Shown: positions 34,804 through 46,000, counted from the stretch's first letter. The stretch: DNA of 64,000 bases from Desulfocucumis sp964643075 (GCA_964643075.1 CAZXQO010000015.1:1-64000); one strand, 5' to 3'. The notes: generated by a model from the sequence alone, not told the origin. Numbers and translations: made by a program.

Positions 34804-34870
34804 AAGACCCCTATTTTGGCATAAAAGAGTTGAAATTTACAATACCACCTCCACCAAAATAAGGGGTCTT
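34804..34870 (-). terminator. terminator-like hairpin in the leader of the DUF4255 operon
   Basis: On the minus strand AAGACCCCTTATTTTGG (34870-34854) pairs with 34819-34804 (one bulged base) and is followed directly by TTTTTGTTT. The 34-nt loop contains GGAGGTGG. It either ends transcription from the ATPase gene upstream or acts as an attenuator, because a promoter lies between it and the ATPase gene. Confidence 0.7.
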
Positions 34871-34906
34871 ACGGAATCTCGACCAATGATTAGTTAAACC
34901 AAGAAA

Positions 34907-34935
34907 ATTATACCATAACGTAATTATAATATGAA
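34907..34935 (-). promoter_or_regulatory. candidate sigma-A promoter for the DUF4255-sheath-tube operon
   Basis: Minus strand TTCATA (34935-34930), 17-bp spacer, TATAAT (34912-34907). Transcription would begin near 34900 and run through the hairpin at 34870-34804 before the first gene. This is a pattern match only. Confidence 0.5.
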
Positions 34936-35055
34936 TAGAAATATGATATTTATCTGGCATTTTGACCGTTTTTATCAAATTTTGTCTATCTTTATCTAAA
35001 AAGTGCCGTATTACAATCTGAACAGATGTTTTAAAAACGCTAATCAACCATGGTT

Positions 35056-37281
35056 TCAAATCAGCCTGTCGTATTCGCCCAGTTCATTCTTTAACAATAT
35101 TTTACCTGTTTTTTGCAACTCGTAGCTGGCGGCCCGGATGATATGTTTCATGCTGATTGGCTCTGCCTCCTCCGCAGCCAGAAAGGCTGCGGAAACAGCG
35201 ATGTTTTTAATATTGCCGCCGGAAACTTCAAACTTTCTGGCAATGAATTCATAATCTATGCCTTCAGCAAGCGGTGCTTCACCGGGAAAAATGGAGCGCC
35301 ATATTTTTTCCCTGGAAACGGCATCCGGAGAAGGAAATTCTATCACAAAATTAATGCGGCGCATAAAAGCATCGTCTATATTTTGAATTAAGTTAGTGGC
35401 CAGAATGGTGACTCCCTCGTATTCCTCCATCTTTTGCAGCAGGTAAGCTGTCTCTATGTTGGCATAGCGGTCATGGGAATCCTTGACTTCGGAACGCTTT
35501 CCAAATAAAGCATCGGTTTCGTCAAAAAACAGAATGGCGTTGCTTTGCTGGGCTTCCTGGAAAACCTGCTGCAAATTTTTTTCCGTTTCTCCGATATATT
35601 TACTTACCATCTGGGCCAGATTTATTTTATACAACTCCAGTTGCAGCTCCCCGGCCACCACCTGGGCGGACATGGTTTTCCCCGTCCCCGGAGGACCGGA
35701 AAAAAGCATGCTCAGCCCCTTGCCGTACGGAAGCTTACGCTCGAATCCCCACTCCCCGTACACAATATGCCTGAATTTCATTTGATTGCAGGCATTTTTT
35801 AGCTGTTCCTTCTGCGCGGCAGGCAAGATAACATCCGGCCAGGTATATTTTGGCTTGACCCGGGTGGCCTTGTGCTCCAGTTTGTGGTGCGCCTGGACGT
35901 AACAAGCCCTGTACAAATCGCTGCTCCCGATGAAGCCCGGCGCCGGCGTGTTCCAGCCGGTCATATTTTCCGCCGTTATTAGAGCGTTCTGAATCTGCCC
36001 CGGTGTGAAACGAAATTTTGCCGCCATGGCGCCCCAATCTACAGGGCCGGCAAATTCATATCCCCCGGCCAAATGTTCCCAAATCCGCTTGCGCTGGAAG
36101 TCGGGAGGTATGTTGAATTCTATACCGATAAAGATATGCTCCCGCATTATATACCCGTCTGGCTTCCAGTGACGTTCGGCCAGCAGAAAAAAAATTCCAG
36201 CAAAAATTTTTACTGCGTCAAACAGTTCTCTGAGCCTGTTTCTGGAGGCAGGGTCCTCATCCAGTAAAACCTGAAAGTTATCATAGCAAATAACAGCCCT
36301 CTGCAAAACCGCTTCACGGCCTACCCGTTCCATAAGCTCCCCAAATGGACGCGGCGCGCTTATCGCCAGCCCAAGGTCTACAATCAAGAGTGTCTGGTTA
36401 AAATGCTGGCAACAATGCATAACTTGCAGTTTTTTTCCCGAGCCGCCCGGGCCGTATAAATTAAAAACCGTGCTGCGATTTTTCCGGTCTCCCCCGGCGT
36501 AACCGGAGTTAACATAGTTGCTAATTTTTTCACTTATATCCTGATCCAGGATCAGAGCCGGCAATTCGCCATCAGGGTAAACTATCCTTGTGAATACGCC
36601 GATGACAGCATCCGTTTCACCTGAATCCAGAAGAAAGTCAATTACCCTCTCGTCCAGTTTCAGTTCCCTGGCCAGCAGAGACTGGCCAGGTGCAGGACGG
36701 TCATCCTTATTAAAAAAATATCTGTTCAGTATGCCCAGGGGGTTAAAATAATGCCTGGCCTCCAGCCTTTCAGCAGGGGTATCGCACAAGAGATTCATCA
36801 CCAGATCCACGGTTGGTCTTTTGCAGGTAAGATCATCCTGCAAAAAGGCATATAACTTAGCGTATTTATGATCCATTTCCACTGCCAGGCAGACCACCAC
36901 GCACTTTTCTTCAAAGGGAGTCAATTCAAATGCTTCGGCAAGGTAAGCCAGGGGCAATACAATTCCAGCAGCACTACTCAGAGAACGCCTGCTGCGCAGG
37001 GTGTCTTCCAGGCGCCTGAGCCGTTCCGACAATCCCGCAGCCGCCGGATCACCCCTGTTGCCGGCAGGTGAAGCTGCCAGCAGCCGCTCCGCCTCTTTTT
37101 CCGACATAACCAATCCCCGCAATTGTTCCAGAGGGCTCTCCTCCCTCTGCGGGCGTCGCCCCGTTAATAGTAGCTGAAGCCGCAGATCCAGCCACTTTAA
37201 TTCGTCCTGAAGATGATCACGACCGCCAGTGTATGCTTCCCCGGCGGTAAAATTACTATAATTTGACATCGTTTTAGACAT
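35056..37281 (-). CDS. eCIS AAA+ ATPase (Afp15-like)
   Basis: This 741-residue ATPase is needed for late assembly of Afp/PVC particles. The C-terminal AAA+ module has Walker A GPPGTGKT (about 529-536), Walker B ILFFDETDALFG (about 583-594) and a sensor/arginine-finger region with MRRINFVIEFPSPD. An earlier P-loop-like GPGGSGKK (about 277-284) lies in a second, degenerate AAA domain with Asp-poor Walker B (VICYDNFQ). The N-terminus is helical. GGTGGG precedes the ATG. The gene is divergent from the Ig-like gene at 37410. Confidence 0.93.
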   Translation of the reverse strand: MSKTMSNYSNFTAGEAYTGGRDHLQDELKWLDLRLQLLLTGRRPQREESPLEQLRGLVMSEKEAERLLAASPAGNRGDPAAAGLSERLRRLEDTLRSRRSLSSAAGIVLPLAYLAEAFELTPFEEKCVVVCLAVEMDHKYAKLYAFLQDDLTCKRPTVDLVMNLLCDTPAERLEARHYFNPLGILNRYFFNKDDRPAPGQSLLARELKLDERVIDFLLDSGETDAVIGVFTRIVYPDGELPALILDQDISEKISNYVNSGYAGGDRKNRSTVFNLYGPGGSGKKLQVMHCCQHFNQTLLIVDLGLAISAPRPFGELMERVGREAVLQRAVICYDNFQVLLDEDPASRNRLRELFDAVKIFAGIFFLLAERHWKPDGYIMREHIFIGIEFNIPPDFQRKRIWEHLAGGYEFAGPVDWGAMAAKFRFTPGQIQNALITAENMTGWNTPAPGFIGSSDLYRACYVQAHHKLEHKATRVKPKYTWPDVILPAAQKEQLKNACNQMKFRHIVYGEWGFERKLPYGKGLSMLFSGPPGTGKTMSAQVVAGELQLELYKINLAQMVSKYIGETEKNLQQVFQEAQQSNAILFFDETDALFGKRSEVKDSHDRYANIETAYLLQKMEEYEGVTILATNLIQNIDDAFMRRINFVIEFPSPDAVSREKIWRSIFPGEAPLAEGIDYEFIARKFEVSGGNIKNIAVSAAFLAAEEAEPISMKHIIRAASYELQKTGKILLKNELGEYDRLI

Positions 37282-37409
37282 GTTCAGCCCACCAGAAATT
37301 GATTTATTAGTAAAAAGTCGAATATTAAATATTTTACTAACTTTTTTTGGTTTTTTGTTTTAAAATAGAAATATAATCCAACAATACAGCGCAGGGAGTG
37401 TAATCTTAA

Positions 37410-38666
37410 TTGAAAAAATTTTTCCGGGAATTGTTTGACTTGGTGTATACCCGGACAACCAACTGGCTAAAGACCAACAAAATCAAGTTTGCTATATTGG
37501 CGGCCATTGTCTGTATGGCTGCGCTTTCCGCTTTTGCCTACAACCACCGGCCATCGTTCAGCGCAACCTATAAGCTTACCGGCAGTGACGAAAGCAGGAT
37601 TTACGTTCTGGAAGTCACTGCACCTCCTGACAGTCAGATTACCATGAACAAAATATCAAAACAGAAGGCAGACAAACAGGGGCATGCAATGTTCAGAATT
37701 CTGCCCGGCGAACTTAAGCGCGGGATCAATAAACTGGATTTTGAAGTCAGGGTCCCCGTTGGCTTGCGTAAAACTTACAGCTTTAACATAGAAAAAGACG
37801 TACTGCCTGTCACCCTGAAAATTAACGTTGCCGATATTACGGTCAACAGCGAAAGCATGAAGCGCGTATCCGTGGTAACCGACCCACTGAATACTGTCTC
37901 CATTGAGGGGCTGGCCGGCGCCAGGCATTCCGCCACCGGGCGGGAAAGCTTCGACCTCAGGGATTACGAAATTCTTCAGACAGCTGTCAACAAGCCGGAA
38001 AAATTGCCGGATACACTTAACACGTCTATTACTATACGGGTTACCGATGTAGACGGCCAGGAGAAATCAGCAATCAGCCCGCTGGTAATATCCACGCTGA
38101 CCAATCTTACAGTTTCACAGCCGAAAGACACGGATGCCGATATGGTTACCCTCAGTGGCAGTGCCGCCCCGGGAGCAAAAATATTTGTATCCGAAGGCAG
38201 TGCTGCAGCTGTAAATCTTCAGTTACTGAAAAAATCCCCGGAAGCCGGCATCGAAATATATACTGACAAGCCGGATGCGATTGCAGACACCACAGGCAGT
38301 TTCAAACTACAGGTAAAACTACCAACTGTGGGTGCAAATACCATCCTGGTCTGTGCCGGACGTCCCGGTGAAAAAATATCGAATCGCACCCTAACAGTCA
38401 CAAAGCTGCCTCCCATGACGGAATTGTCTGCTGAAACAAGCACCGTCAGTAACCATAACCTAATCATCAAGGGAAAAACTACTAAGGGCGCCTCGGTCAC
38501 GATAAACGGCCAGCCTGCGGCTGTTCAGGGCACTGAGTTCAGCTGGGAGTTTGAACTTCCCAGGGGAGTTTCCAGGGAATTCTCCTTCAGCGTAGAGGCG
38601 CAAAAACCGGGATACAGAAATAACACAAAAATTATAACCCTGAACAGGATGCCGGTTATCAGATGA
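37410..38666 (+). CDS. membrane-anchored Ig-like domain protein within the eCIS locus
   Basis: The protein has 418 residues. A short cytoplasmic N-terminus is followed by one membrane helix (about 26-46, FAILAAIVCMAALSAFAY) and an exported region of beta-sandwich repeats. These include segments like VTLSGSAAPGAKIFVS and LIIKGKTTKGASVTINGQPA, typical bacterial Ig-like turns. The start is TTG 37410, with GGGAGTG upstream. It is the only plus-strand gene between the two structural operons and ends 2 bp before the tail-protein stop. It is not a standard eCIS part. As an extracytoplasmic, membrane-anchored protein it could dock the particle at the membrane; this is inferred from context. Confidence 0.65.
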   Translation: MKKFFRELFDLVYTRTTNWLKTNKIKFAILAAIVCMAALSAFAYNHRPSFSATYKLTGSDESRIYVLEVTAPPDSQITMNKISKQKADKQGHAMFRILPGELKRGINKLDFEVRVPVGLRKTYSFNIEKDVLPVTLKINVADITVNSESMKRVSVVTDPLNTVSIEGLAGARHSATGRESFDLRDYEILQTAVNKPEKLPDTLNTSITIRVTDVDGQEKSAISPLVISTLTNLTVSQPKDTDADMVTLSGSAAPGAKIFVSEGSAAAVNLQLLKKSPEAGIEIYTDKPDAIADTTGSFKLQVKLPTVGANTILVCAGRPGEKISNRTLTVTKLPPMTELSAETSTVSNHNLIIKGKTTKGASVTINGQPAAVQGTEFSWEFELPRGVSREFSFSVEAQKPGYRNNTKIITLNRMPVIR

Positions 38667-38668
38667 TT

Positions 38669-40771
38669 TTATTCCACCCTGGCGTCCAACTCCATCCTGC
38701 TGTGCAGGCTTAGCCGGTTATCCATGTCCACGTCTATAACCACGGCATTATTGGGGATGGAGAATTCCCTGCCGAGGCGTAATAGTGACAATTCCGACAG
38801 GTAGGTGTTAACCCCCAGATAGGTATGCATGTCCATGTATATCCAGGGCTGCAATATCACCAGCTTCGCTGTGGTATAGGCCGGCTTTTCCTCTTTGAGC
38901 AGCTTTTGCAGGGTGAGTCGCCGCTGCTCGGTAGCCACACACTGCTCCCTGACCATGACGCAGAAGCAATAAGGATCAAGCCCGTACAGGCGGGATATCA
39001 GTTCTTTCAAATCCGATCTTTCCTTCAGGTGCCTTATTTGAAAGAATTCAACTATGATGGGTTTCTCTCCGGTATATATCTCTACCATTTCTTCAATGGC
39101 CTGCTTGGTACCGCGTTTTTTATACAGTTCCGGTGACTTTTTAATAAGCTGCCTGAGCTGATCTTCAGTCCAACTATCGTCCACCGCAACGGCCAGCCAG
39201 GTGGCCAGCCAGCGCAGATAATCGCCTGAAACGGCATCGGCATCGAAATACCGCGCCACCCCATCTATCTTTTCCTCCATATCCTCAAAGAAAGTCTCAA
39301 ACAGAGACAGGTAACGTTCCAGGAAGTCCCGGCTTTTATTATCCTCCTGGTATACCGCGGGAAGATACCTGAGATAAGACATCCTGGGGAAATAGACACG
39401 GATTTTTTTAAGGAGCGGCGTTTCTCTTTCGCTGCCAATAAATTCTATTTTCAGCCATAAATAGCGTCCCCTGGCTTTTTGCAGTAGCGCTTCGGAGGGG
39501 TTGACAACCGGCCCGGACCACAAATGCCCGGTGTTTGACATCTTTTCAGGCCAGGGAATTGACTCGTCCCGTATATATTCGTCCAAATCTACATTTTTAC
39601 CGCCGATTAAAAAACTTTTTAGGTCCGCTGCCAGATAAGCAACCCTGAGCTGAGTGTTTTCGGGCAGATCCGCATCAAGTATCAGCTTATGCCAGTGAGT
39701 TTCCGTTACCGTACTGTCGATGGCTGCGGAATAAAAAATTCCCCGGGGCAGCCCGGAAGCTCCCATTTCCATAATTTTGCGACTGTATTTCAGTATGGTA
39801 ATGGTTGACAGCTCACCGTTCCAGATGAACATGTTGTGCCTGGCGTCCAGCAACAGCTTGTCCGCCCGGCCACGAAAGCCGGCTATTTGCCCCTCAATCT
39901 CTCCGAGGTGATTGAGCCTGGTGATGAACCGGTCATCCTCGGCCTCGTGGCTGATATTCCGGCAATCCCCAATATAGACGCTATTGCCGGCGTCTATGCC
40001 CAGCCCGGAAAGAGAGGTTCCGCCAGCAGCGGCAAACTTACCCTGGAGCTCTCCGCCGGCAGCAAACTGATAAATCTCCCCGGCCCTGCCTTCCAGTGCA
40101 TAAACAGTACCGTTGGCGGCTACGGTGATGAAAAATCTATATTTTAATTCTGAAATACTAATTTTCTCCTGGAGGCTGAACTGCTCGTTGAGGTAAAGTG
40201 ATTCCGTCCGCCCGGAAAGGTTAATCTTTAACACACCAAATATATTCCCCTGCTGAATGTGGTACTCACCACCGTCCCGGGATAAGCAGTCCAAAAGCGC
40301 CAGCACGTATACGTTCCGCCCATCGGAGGCAACGGCCAGCGGCAGCAGGCTGTTACCGTCATATTCATCAATACTCCACAGCGTTTGCCCATTGGTGCGG
40401 GAAAACGCCGAGACTTTCCCGCCCCCTGCCGGGTCGGCCAGGCAGATAACGTCTCCGGACAGCGCCAGAGCCGCCTGATTGCTGAATAAACCGTGACCGG
40501 ACCGGAAAAAAAGTTCGGACCGCTGGTTTTTATAGTCATATACCCATAAATTGGCGCTTTCATCCAGAAAATACAGCATCCCGGGACCCACCGCAAAATC
40601 GGTAATTCCCGCGGTCATTCCCGCTTCATCGAGGTTAATGATCCGTGAAACCGCATACCTTTCAGTGCTATTTATGGCCAGGCCCGGGTCGGCAACACGT
40701 AAATTTACCGCCCATCCTCTATCCCAATCCAGTTTTTTATTAAATGACAGAAATCTCAGCTCACCGGGCAT
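38669..40771 (-). CDS. gpI-type tail protein with N-terminal propeller
   Basis: The protein has 700 residues. The N-terminal ~450 residues form a WD/NHL-like propeller with repeats such as GVLKINLSGRTESLYL and NGTVYALEGRAGEIYQF. The C-terminal part is the phage tail domain of the TIGR02242/gpI type: LRYLPAVYQEDNKSRDFLER, DYLRWLATWLAV and YKKRGTKQAIEEMVEIYTGE. In contractile systems this protein joins the baseplate wedge and fibres (Afp13-like place). GAGGTGAG precedes the ATG. It is the last gene of the baseplate operon. Confidence 0.85.
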   Translation of the reverse strand: MPGELRFLSFNKKLDWDRGWAVNLRVADPGLAINSTERYAVSRIINLDEAGMTAGITDFAVGPGMLYFLDESANLWVYDYKNQRSELFFRSGHGLFSNQAALALSGDVICLADPAGGGKVSAFSRTNGQTLWSIDEYDGNSLLPLAVASDGRNVYVLALLDCLSRDGGEYHIQQGNIFGVLKINLSGRTESLYLNEQFSLQEKISISELKYRFFITVAANGTVYALEGRAGEIYQFAAGGELQGKFAAAGGTSLSGLGIDAGNSVYIGDCRNISHEAEDDRFITRLNHLGEIEGQIAGFRGRADKLLLDARHNMFIWNGELSTITILKYSRKIMEMGASGLPRGIFYSAAIDSTVTETHWHKLILDADLPENTQLRVAYLAADLKSFLIGGKNVDLDEYIRDESIPWPEKMSNTGHLWSGPVVNPSEALLQKARGRYLWLKIEFIGSERETPLLKKIRVYFPRMSYLRYLPAVYQEDNKSRDFLERYLSLFETFFEDMEEKIDGVARYFDADAVSGDYLRWLATWLAVAVDDSWTEDQLRQLIKKSPELYKKRGTKQAIEEMVEIYTGEKPIIVEFFQIRHLKERSDLKELISRLYGLDPYCFCVMVREQCVATEQRRLTLQKLLKEEKPAYTTAKLVILQPWIYMDMHTYLGVNTYLSELSLLRLGREFSIPNNAVVIDVDMDNRLSLHSRMELDARVE

Positions 40772-40798
40772 ATTATCTCACCTCGCTCGTGGGTATTG

Positions 40799-43048
40799 TT
40801 ACAGGTTATCCCTGCTGACAATTTCTATTTCATGCTCTCCCGGGTATACCAGTCCGTAAGGCGGAATTTCTATGTTGCCGTTCGGCTCTTTCCGGGCTCC
40901 CGTGCCCTCGGCGTTTAGCCATAGTTCCTTGATGTATTCCACCCCTTCAATACGGTTTATAACTCCGTATATATCACCCTTGTAAACAGGCCGCCCGAAG
41001 GGCCACCCCTTTGACACGCCATAGTCGCCCAGAGGATTCAGTAAACTGTCCAGGGCCGTCTTTATTTTCCCTGGGTTGATCCCGGTATTGGAAGTAACCA
41101 CAACCTCGGCATGCACTGTTATTTTTATGTATTCCGGAGGTATAACCTGAATTTCAGTTGTAATTAATCTGTATTTGTCAAGATGACGCCGTACTGTTTC
41201 CAAAAAACCCTGGCTGGGAACAGGTTTCGATTCCTCGCTGTAAGGAACCACCACCACCGTCAACTGCGCCGGAGCCTTGTTTTCAGGGTAGCCCTGCAGC
41301 CCCCTGACATAGAGGGGCAGCGCCTTCACCCGGGCAACCCTCAGGCCCGGCGCTGACCTGGCAATGTTTTCATAGTCTTCACAGGTTACCGCCCGGTACT
41401 GTTTTTTTAAGTCCTTTAATAAACTCTGCCTGGCTTCTTCCAGCGTATCCCTTTCGGCCCCCCCTGCGGCAAAAAACCTGTTGCGCAACGTCAGTTCCCG
41501 GAGTTCGTCCTCCACACCAACGACTTTGTTTATTTCGTTATCCTTTACGTTTCCCCTGGAGCCGCCTCCGGTTTGGCAGGAAATGACGCGAATGTTGCCG
41601 TCTCCGGCCACAGCCGGTATCAAACCGCTTTCATTGTTGCCGAAAATTATTTCACCGGTTTCAGCTTTGAACATGAAGTGCCGGTCACCAGGGGCGGAAG
41701 CATCGAAATCGTCCACCTGAATCCAATCCTGCCAGACGTATTCCAGGGAGCCGGGAATCTGTATTCCTACATGGAGCATTAGACTGCTGCCTATTATCTG
41801 CGGCCCTTCCAGACGGAAAATCTGGTTAGGTAACCCGCTGCTCTGACCCAAAAATCTGTTATCCCTAAATGCCGGCTCATATGAGATCAGACGAATATTG
41901 TCCTTCCCCTGCGGCGGTATCATACCGTCGCGCCCGTCACCGAATTTCAGGGTTGTCTTCCTTTCTACGGAATCCCTGAACACAGCGCAATATGCGTCCC
42001 CAGGTCCCCAACCTGACAGCTCGCCTTTATCAGGCCAGTAGCGCCAATTGCCTTCCTGGTCCTGCACCTGCACTTCGTTTAGGCCATAATAGGACAGATA
42101 GTCATCCGCCACAAAAAACTGCCCCGGCTCTCCGGTACCGGAGAAGGCGACCACCCGGCTCCGGGTCCTGCGCTGGGCCGCCGCAACAGTATTGAGCATA
42201 ATTTTGTCCACCCGGGGCGGTATTTCGTATCCCGCCTGCTCGACGGTGCAACATATCCAGTAGCGCCCACGTTCATTGGCCGGGTGTATTTTTAAGGACA
42301 GCATAGGAGCACTCATTGTAAAATAAACCCTTCCGCTGCGGGTTAGGTGTAATGTATCATCCCTGACCTCAAGCGGGAGCCAGCCCGGGGACTGCCCGTC
42401 AGCCTCTCCGGAAATGCCGTAATAATTCCACGAAACACGGGCGGACGGAACGATATCCGGTTCCATCCCGAAGCAGCTTGCTGCAGGTACAGGGTAATCC
42501 TCGAATAAATGCAGGGTCAGGCAAATCTCCCGGTCTGGGGGCAGCGGCCTGTCAAACCCTATGTAAAACCTGCTGCCCGCTTTGGCCTCCCGCCCGAAGG
42601 CATAGTAGGTTACACCCCGGTGCCCGTTGGATGAGGTGCAGTCCGTGGTGTCGGTATCCGTAAAAACCAGTATCTTTTCAATCTCGCCCGGTAGCAGCAG
42701 CACCGGCTCCAGGGTTTCAAAGGGCTGGTCTCCAGCCGCCAGCCTTGTCCCGGCAGGCAGGCGAATAGGCCCGGGAACCCCTTCAAAGCTGACATCAGCC
42801 ACGGACGAAACTGCCTCCCGTAGCTTTATGCCCAGCAGCTTGAGAAATTTTAGCTCGTTTTTGGCAGTTACCCGGTTGAGGTAATACTGCTGCATCTCCG
42901 CCAGCCAGGCAAACATATCAATGAAGGTTATGCCCGGATCGTGATAATTTTCGTCAGTCCAATCCGGCGCAAGGCTGTGAATCATATTTACAGCTTCTTC
43001 TACAATTTGCTCAAATGTCCGGTCATCTAAATTCGGTAAAGGTAACAT
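40799..43048 (-). CDS. baseplate J-like protein (Afp12-like)
   Basis: This baseplate wedge protein of about 749 residues belongs to the gpJ/Afp11-12 family. Its N-terminus PNLDDRTFEQIVEEA and ITFIDMFAWLAEMQQYYLNR is the conserved start. The C-terminal half has GGGSRGNVKDNEINKV, a RAVTCEDYENIARSAPGLRVARVKA-type block and a late segment with INRIEGVEYI. AAGGGAAAA lies before ATG 43048. It is paralogous to the next gene; two J proteins make up the wedge heterodimer. Confidence 0.92.
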   Translation of the reverse strand: MLPLPNLDDRTFEQIVEEAVNMIHSLAPDWTDENYHDPGITFIDMFAWLAEMQQYYLNRVTAKNELKFLKLLGIKLREAVSSVADVSFEGVPGPIRLPAGTRLAAGDQPFETLEPVLLLPGEIEKILVFTDTDTTDCTSSNGHRGVTYYAFGREAKAGSRFYIGFDRPLPPDREICLTLHLFEDYPVPAASCFGMEPDIVPSARVSWNYYGISGEADGQSPGWLPLEVRDDTLHLTRSGRVYFTMSAPMLSLKIHPANERGRYWICCTVEQAGYEIPPRVDKIMLNTVAAAQRRTRSRVVAFSGTGEPGQFFVADDYLSYYGLNEVQVQDQEGNWRYWPDKGELSGWGPGDAYCAVFRDSVERKTTLKFGDGRDGMIPPQGKDNIRLISYEPAFRDNRFLGQSSGLPNQIFRLEGPQIIGSSLMLHVGIQIPGSLEYVWQDWIQVDDFDASAPGDRHFMFKAETGEIIFGNNESGLIPAVAGDGNIRVISCQTGGGSRGNVKDNEINKVVGVEDELRELTLRNRFFAAGGAERDTLEEARQSLLKDLKKQYRAVTCEDYENIARSAPGLRVARVKALPLYVRGLQGYPENKAPAQLTVVVVPYSEESKPVPSQGFLETVRRHLDKYRLITTEIQVIPPEYIKITVHAEVVVTSNTGINPGKIKTALDSLLNPLGDYGVSKGWPFGRPVYKGDIYGVINRIEGVEYIKELWLNAEGTGARKEPNGNIEIPPYGLVYPGEHEIEIVSRDNL

Positions 43049-43077
43049 TTTTTCCCTTCCCATCCATCTTTAATACC

Positions 43078-46000
43078 CTATGGCACCTTTACATCCAGCC
43101 TGTGCTTACCATTCGTTACCATGCCGTGCGGCAGTTCCGGTAAGTTGTTGGCATCCAGTTCAGTCCTCTGTCCGGAATCAATTTTATAAACCGTCATAGA
43201 TACCTTTTCTACGAAATTAACTGCATTTATGGAATTAAAAAGTGCGTAAAAGGTTGAAATATGTGGACAGTATCCTATTTCCCAGCCCTTACCGTCATAA
43301 TTTCCGGCCAGCGGGTCTAAAAAATTATTAATCTTTTCCTGTGCTTCTTTCTCCGCCAGAGCTAACACATCCATGTCATTGACAACCATTACGACGTAAA
43401 CTGATATTTCCAGGTATACAGGGAGAATTACCTGTATTTTTTCCGGAAAGGCAACGGCATTAGCAGCCCTTTCCAGGATGTATTTTTCTACTTGCTGTTT
43501 TATTTTTGGGAAAACGACCTCCCCGGCCCGGCTATCCTTCGGCAGTACAACAACGGTTACACACCCGGCTTCCCTTTCCCCCTGCCGGTTATAGTTTGGC
43601 AAGCATTTGACCCGGGCGATATTTTGTGATGCCTGCCTGGTCAGCCACTCGAAATCCCCGACCGTTACGGCCCGGTTCCTATGCTTCAGTATCTGCGGGC
43701 CGCGGCGCACGGCCCCGGCAAAATCTTCGGTGTCGCATCCACCGCCGGACGGCTCGCTATTAAAGACCCCGTTTATATAGGCGATGGAACTCTGTATAGT
43801 GACAATATCTCTGGGGGCTACATTTCCCCTTGTCCCGCCGCCGATTTTGTAATTTATCTTTATATTCTGCATACCCTTTAGAGGTGGAAGTTTGCCGTTT
43901 TTGCCATCCCCAAAGCAAATTCCCCCAGTCAAACGGTTAATTGTATAGTGTCTGTCTTCTGGCCCGGAGCCAAGGAGGTAATCCACCTCCGTCCATTTAA
44001 CCCAGAATTTGTCCAGATTACCTTTCAAATCCCTTATTTCTTCAACCCTGGCCGGTGTATTCTCCATAAGCCGTTTCCGATCATCCTCCGATATTAAGCG
44101 GGCCTCGTTCACCCAGACCTCCTCAGATAGCACCGGAGCCCTGGACAGCCTGTATTCCTTGCCGATATCACCGGGCCTGGTTTCAAAGAACTCATTGTTT
44201 ATGCTTTCCTGCTGTATAACCCGGGTGGAATTCAGGTAAACACCATTTATATAAGGAAGCGTCAGGTCTTTGTCAGCTCCGCCATATTTTCCGTCCCGGC
44301 TGATAATCCTGATCCAGTAAAGCTCCCGTCCAAAAAGGGAAGCATGGGCAAAGTCAGGTGACCCGGCGAAAACAATCCCGCCGCTGGCGGTAAAGGAATG
44401 AGTTCCGTCAACTGTTTTCAAGGCTGACCACTCTAAAGCCCCGCCCCGGATGCGCAAATACTCCCAGTCGGTCAGGGGAGGCTTGTCAGCTGTCAGTTTT
44501 CGCGACTTTACCGAAAAAAACATGCTGATTGGACCTTTTACCGGAGGTTTATCGAAACCCAGGTAAAAAGCGGGCTGCCTGCAGTCAAAGCTGTAAAATG
44601 GCCTTTTTGTTGTTGAGCCCGCATTTGATGACGGATCAATGTACTCCAGGTTATTGTAGGTTAATGTGTGCTCTGCAGCTATCCTGCCCTCGGCGTAAGC
44701 GTATGTCAGCAGCAGGTTCTCCACCAGGGGAGCGCGGTAGAATGAATTAACGGCATAATTGTTCTCAATATTAATAACTCTGACCCTTACCCAGTAGCCC
44801 GAAAAATCATTTACCGAGGTTTCCTGCATATCCTCCGGGCAGATGAATTCTATCTCCTTTTCCATGCCGGCGGGGTGGTAAAAAATCTCTTCATAGTCCT
44901 GCCGGCTGAAAAGCTTGGCCCAGCCACTGCCGTTCCAGTACTCCCAGGATGCGGTTAAAATTGACACTCTGGGTGGGTCGGGCTCATCAAAAGAGGATTT
45001 CTTCATAATCATTTTCCAGTTTGGCTCCCCGGGAGGCTGTTGCTGCATCAGGTTTTCCTCGTGCCGTAGGTAGAATTTGATGCTGATTTTAGCGCCCCTT
45101 TTGGATAAAACCTCCCGGCTGGAAAAGTAAAATGTGTCAAACAGGGCAAAATATTTCCCCAGGGGGTAGCACCCCTCCGCCGCCAGCTGAATGTCATTAT
45201 TAAAAAGCATATCAGGAGTAATTCCCCCACGGTTTTCACAGTCGTAAAATTTTGCACCAAGCCCTATACCGTCAATTTCAATATCGTCAAGGTTATCCAC
45301 CCGGCCTTCCAGCGCTCTGCAGCGGATCCATCTGTCTTTTATGCCGTTGATTTCATGCAGCGCAATGGGCAGCCGGCGACTTTTTTCTAAGACTAACCGG
45401 TTGCCCTTTACACTGACCCCGTCGAAGGACTCCCACCCCTCCTCCGTCCGGTAAGTCCATTCCACATGGTCTGAATTGGCCAGCTTTTCACAGAAATACG
45501 GCTCTTTATACTGCATAACTGAATTTTTCAGCTCCACCTCCAGCAGGGCGGTTTCCCTGATATCGAACAAATAGGTGTGGCCCAGATAAAGGCTATGCTC
45601 CTGAAGGTTCTCGCTGCCGGCAAAATCAAACAGGGCAATGGGCTGTTTCTCCTGGGGCTCAGGCGCCCAAAATGGCTCCGGAATCTTTAATATTTTATCC
45701 TGCTCAACACTGACACTGTAGGCATCCACAATGGCAGCGGGGGTTATGAGCATATTCCCTTCGGTCTCAAAAATAATCTGCTCCCCGCCATCGGAAGCAT
45801 TAGCGGCAACCCTGGTTCCCGCCGGGATGAGCACAGGTTCGGTGGCGCCATTGCTAAGATTAAAGGTTACAAATACGGTGGCCGGCCGGCTGGGTTGGGG
45901 TGTAATGTTAAGCATATTTAAAAAAGCAATAAAATTCTTCATAGGCACTTTATTGAAGCGCTTGATATTTTCCTGGAACATCCGGGCAAAAATAATAAAC

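Noticed and set aside
34811..35059. 82-residue minus-strand frame between the ATPase and DUF4255 genes
   Set aside because: It runs through the promoter and terminator-like hairpin, has no ribosome site and no family resemblance.
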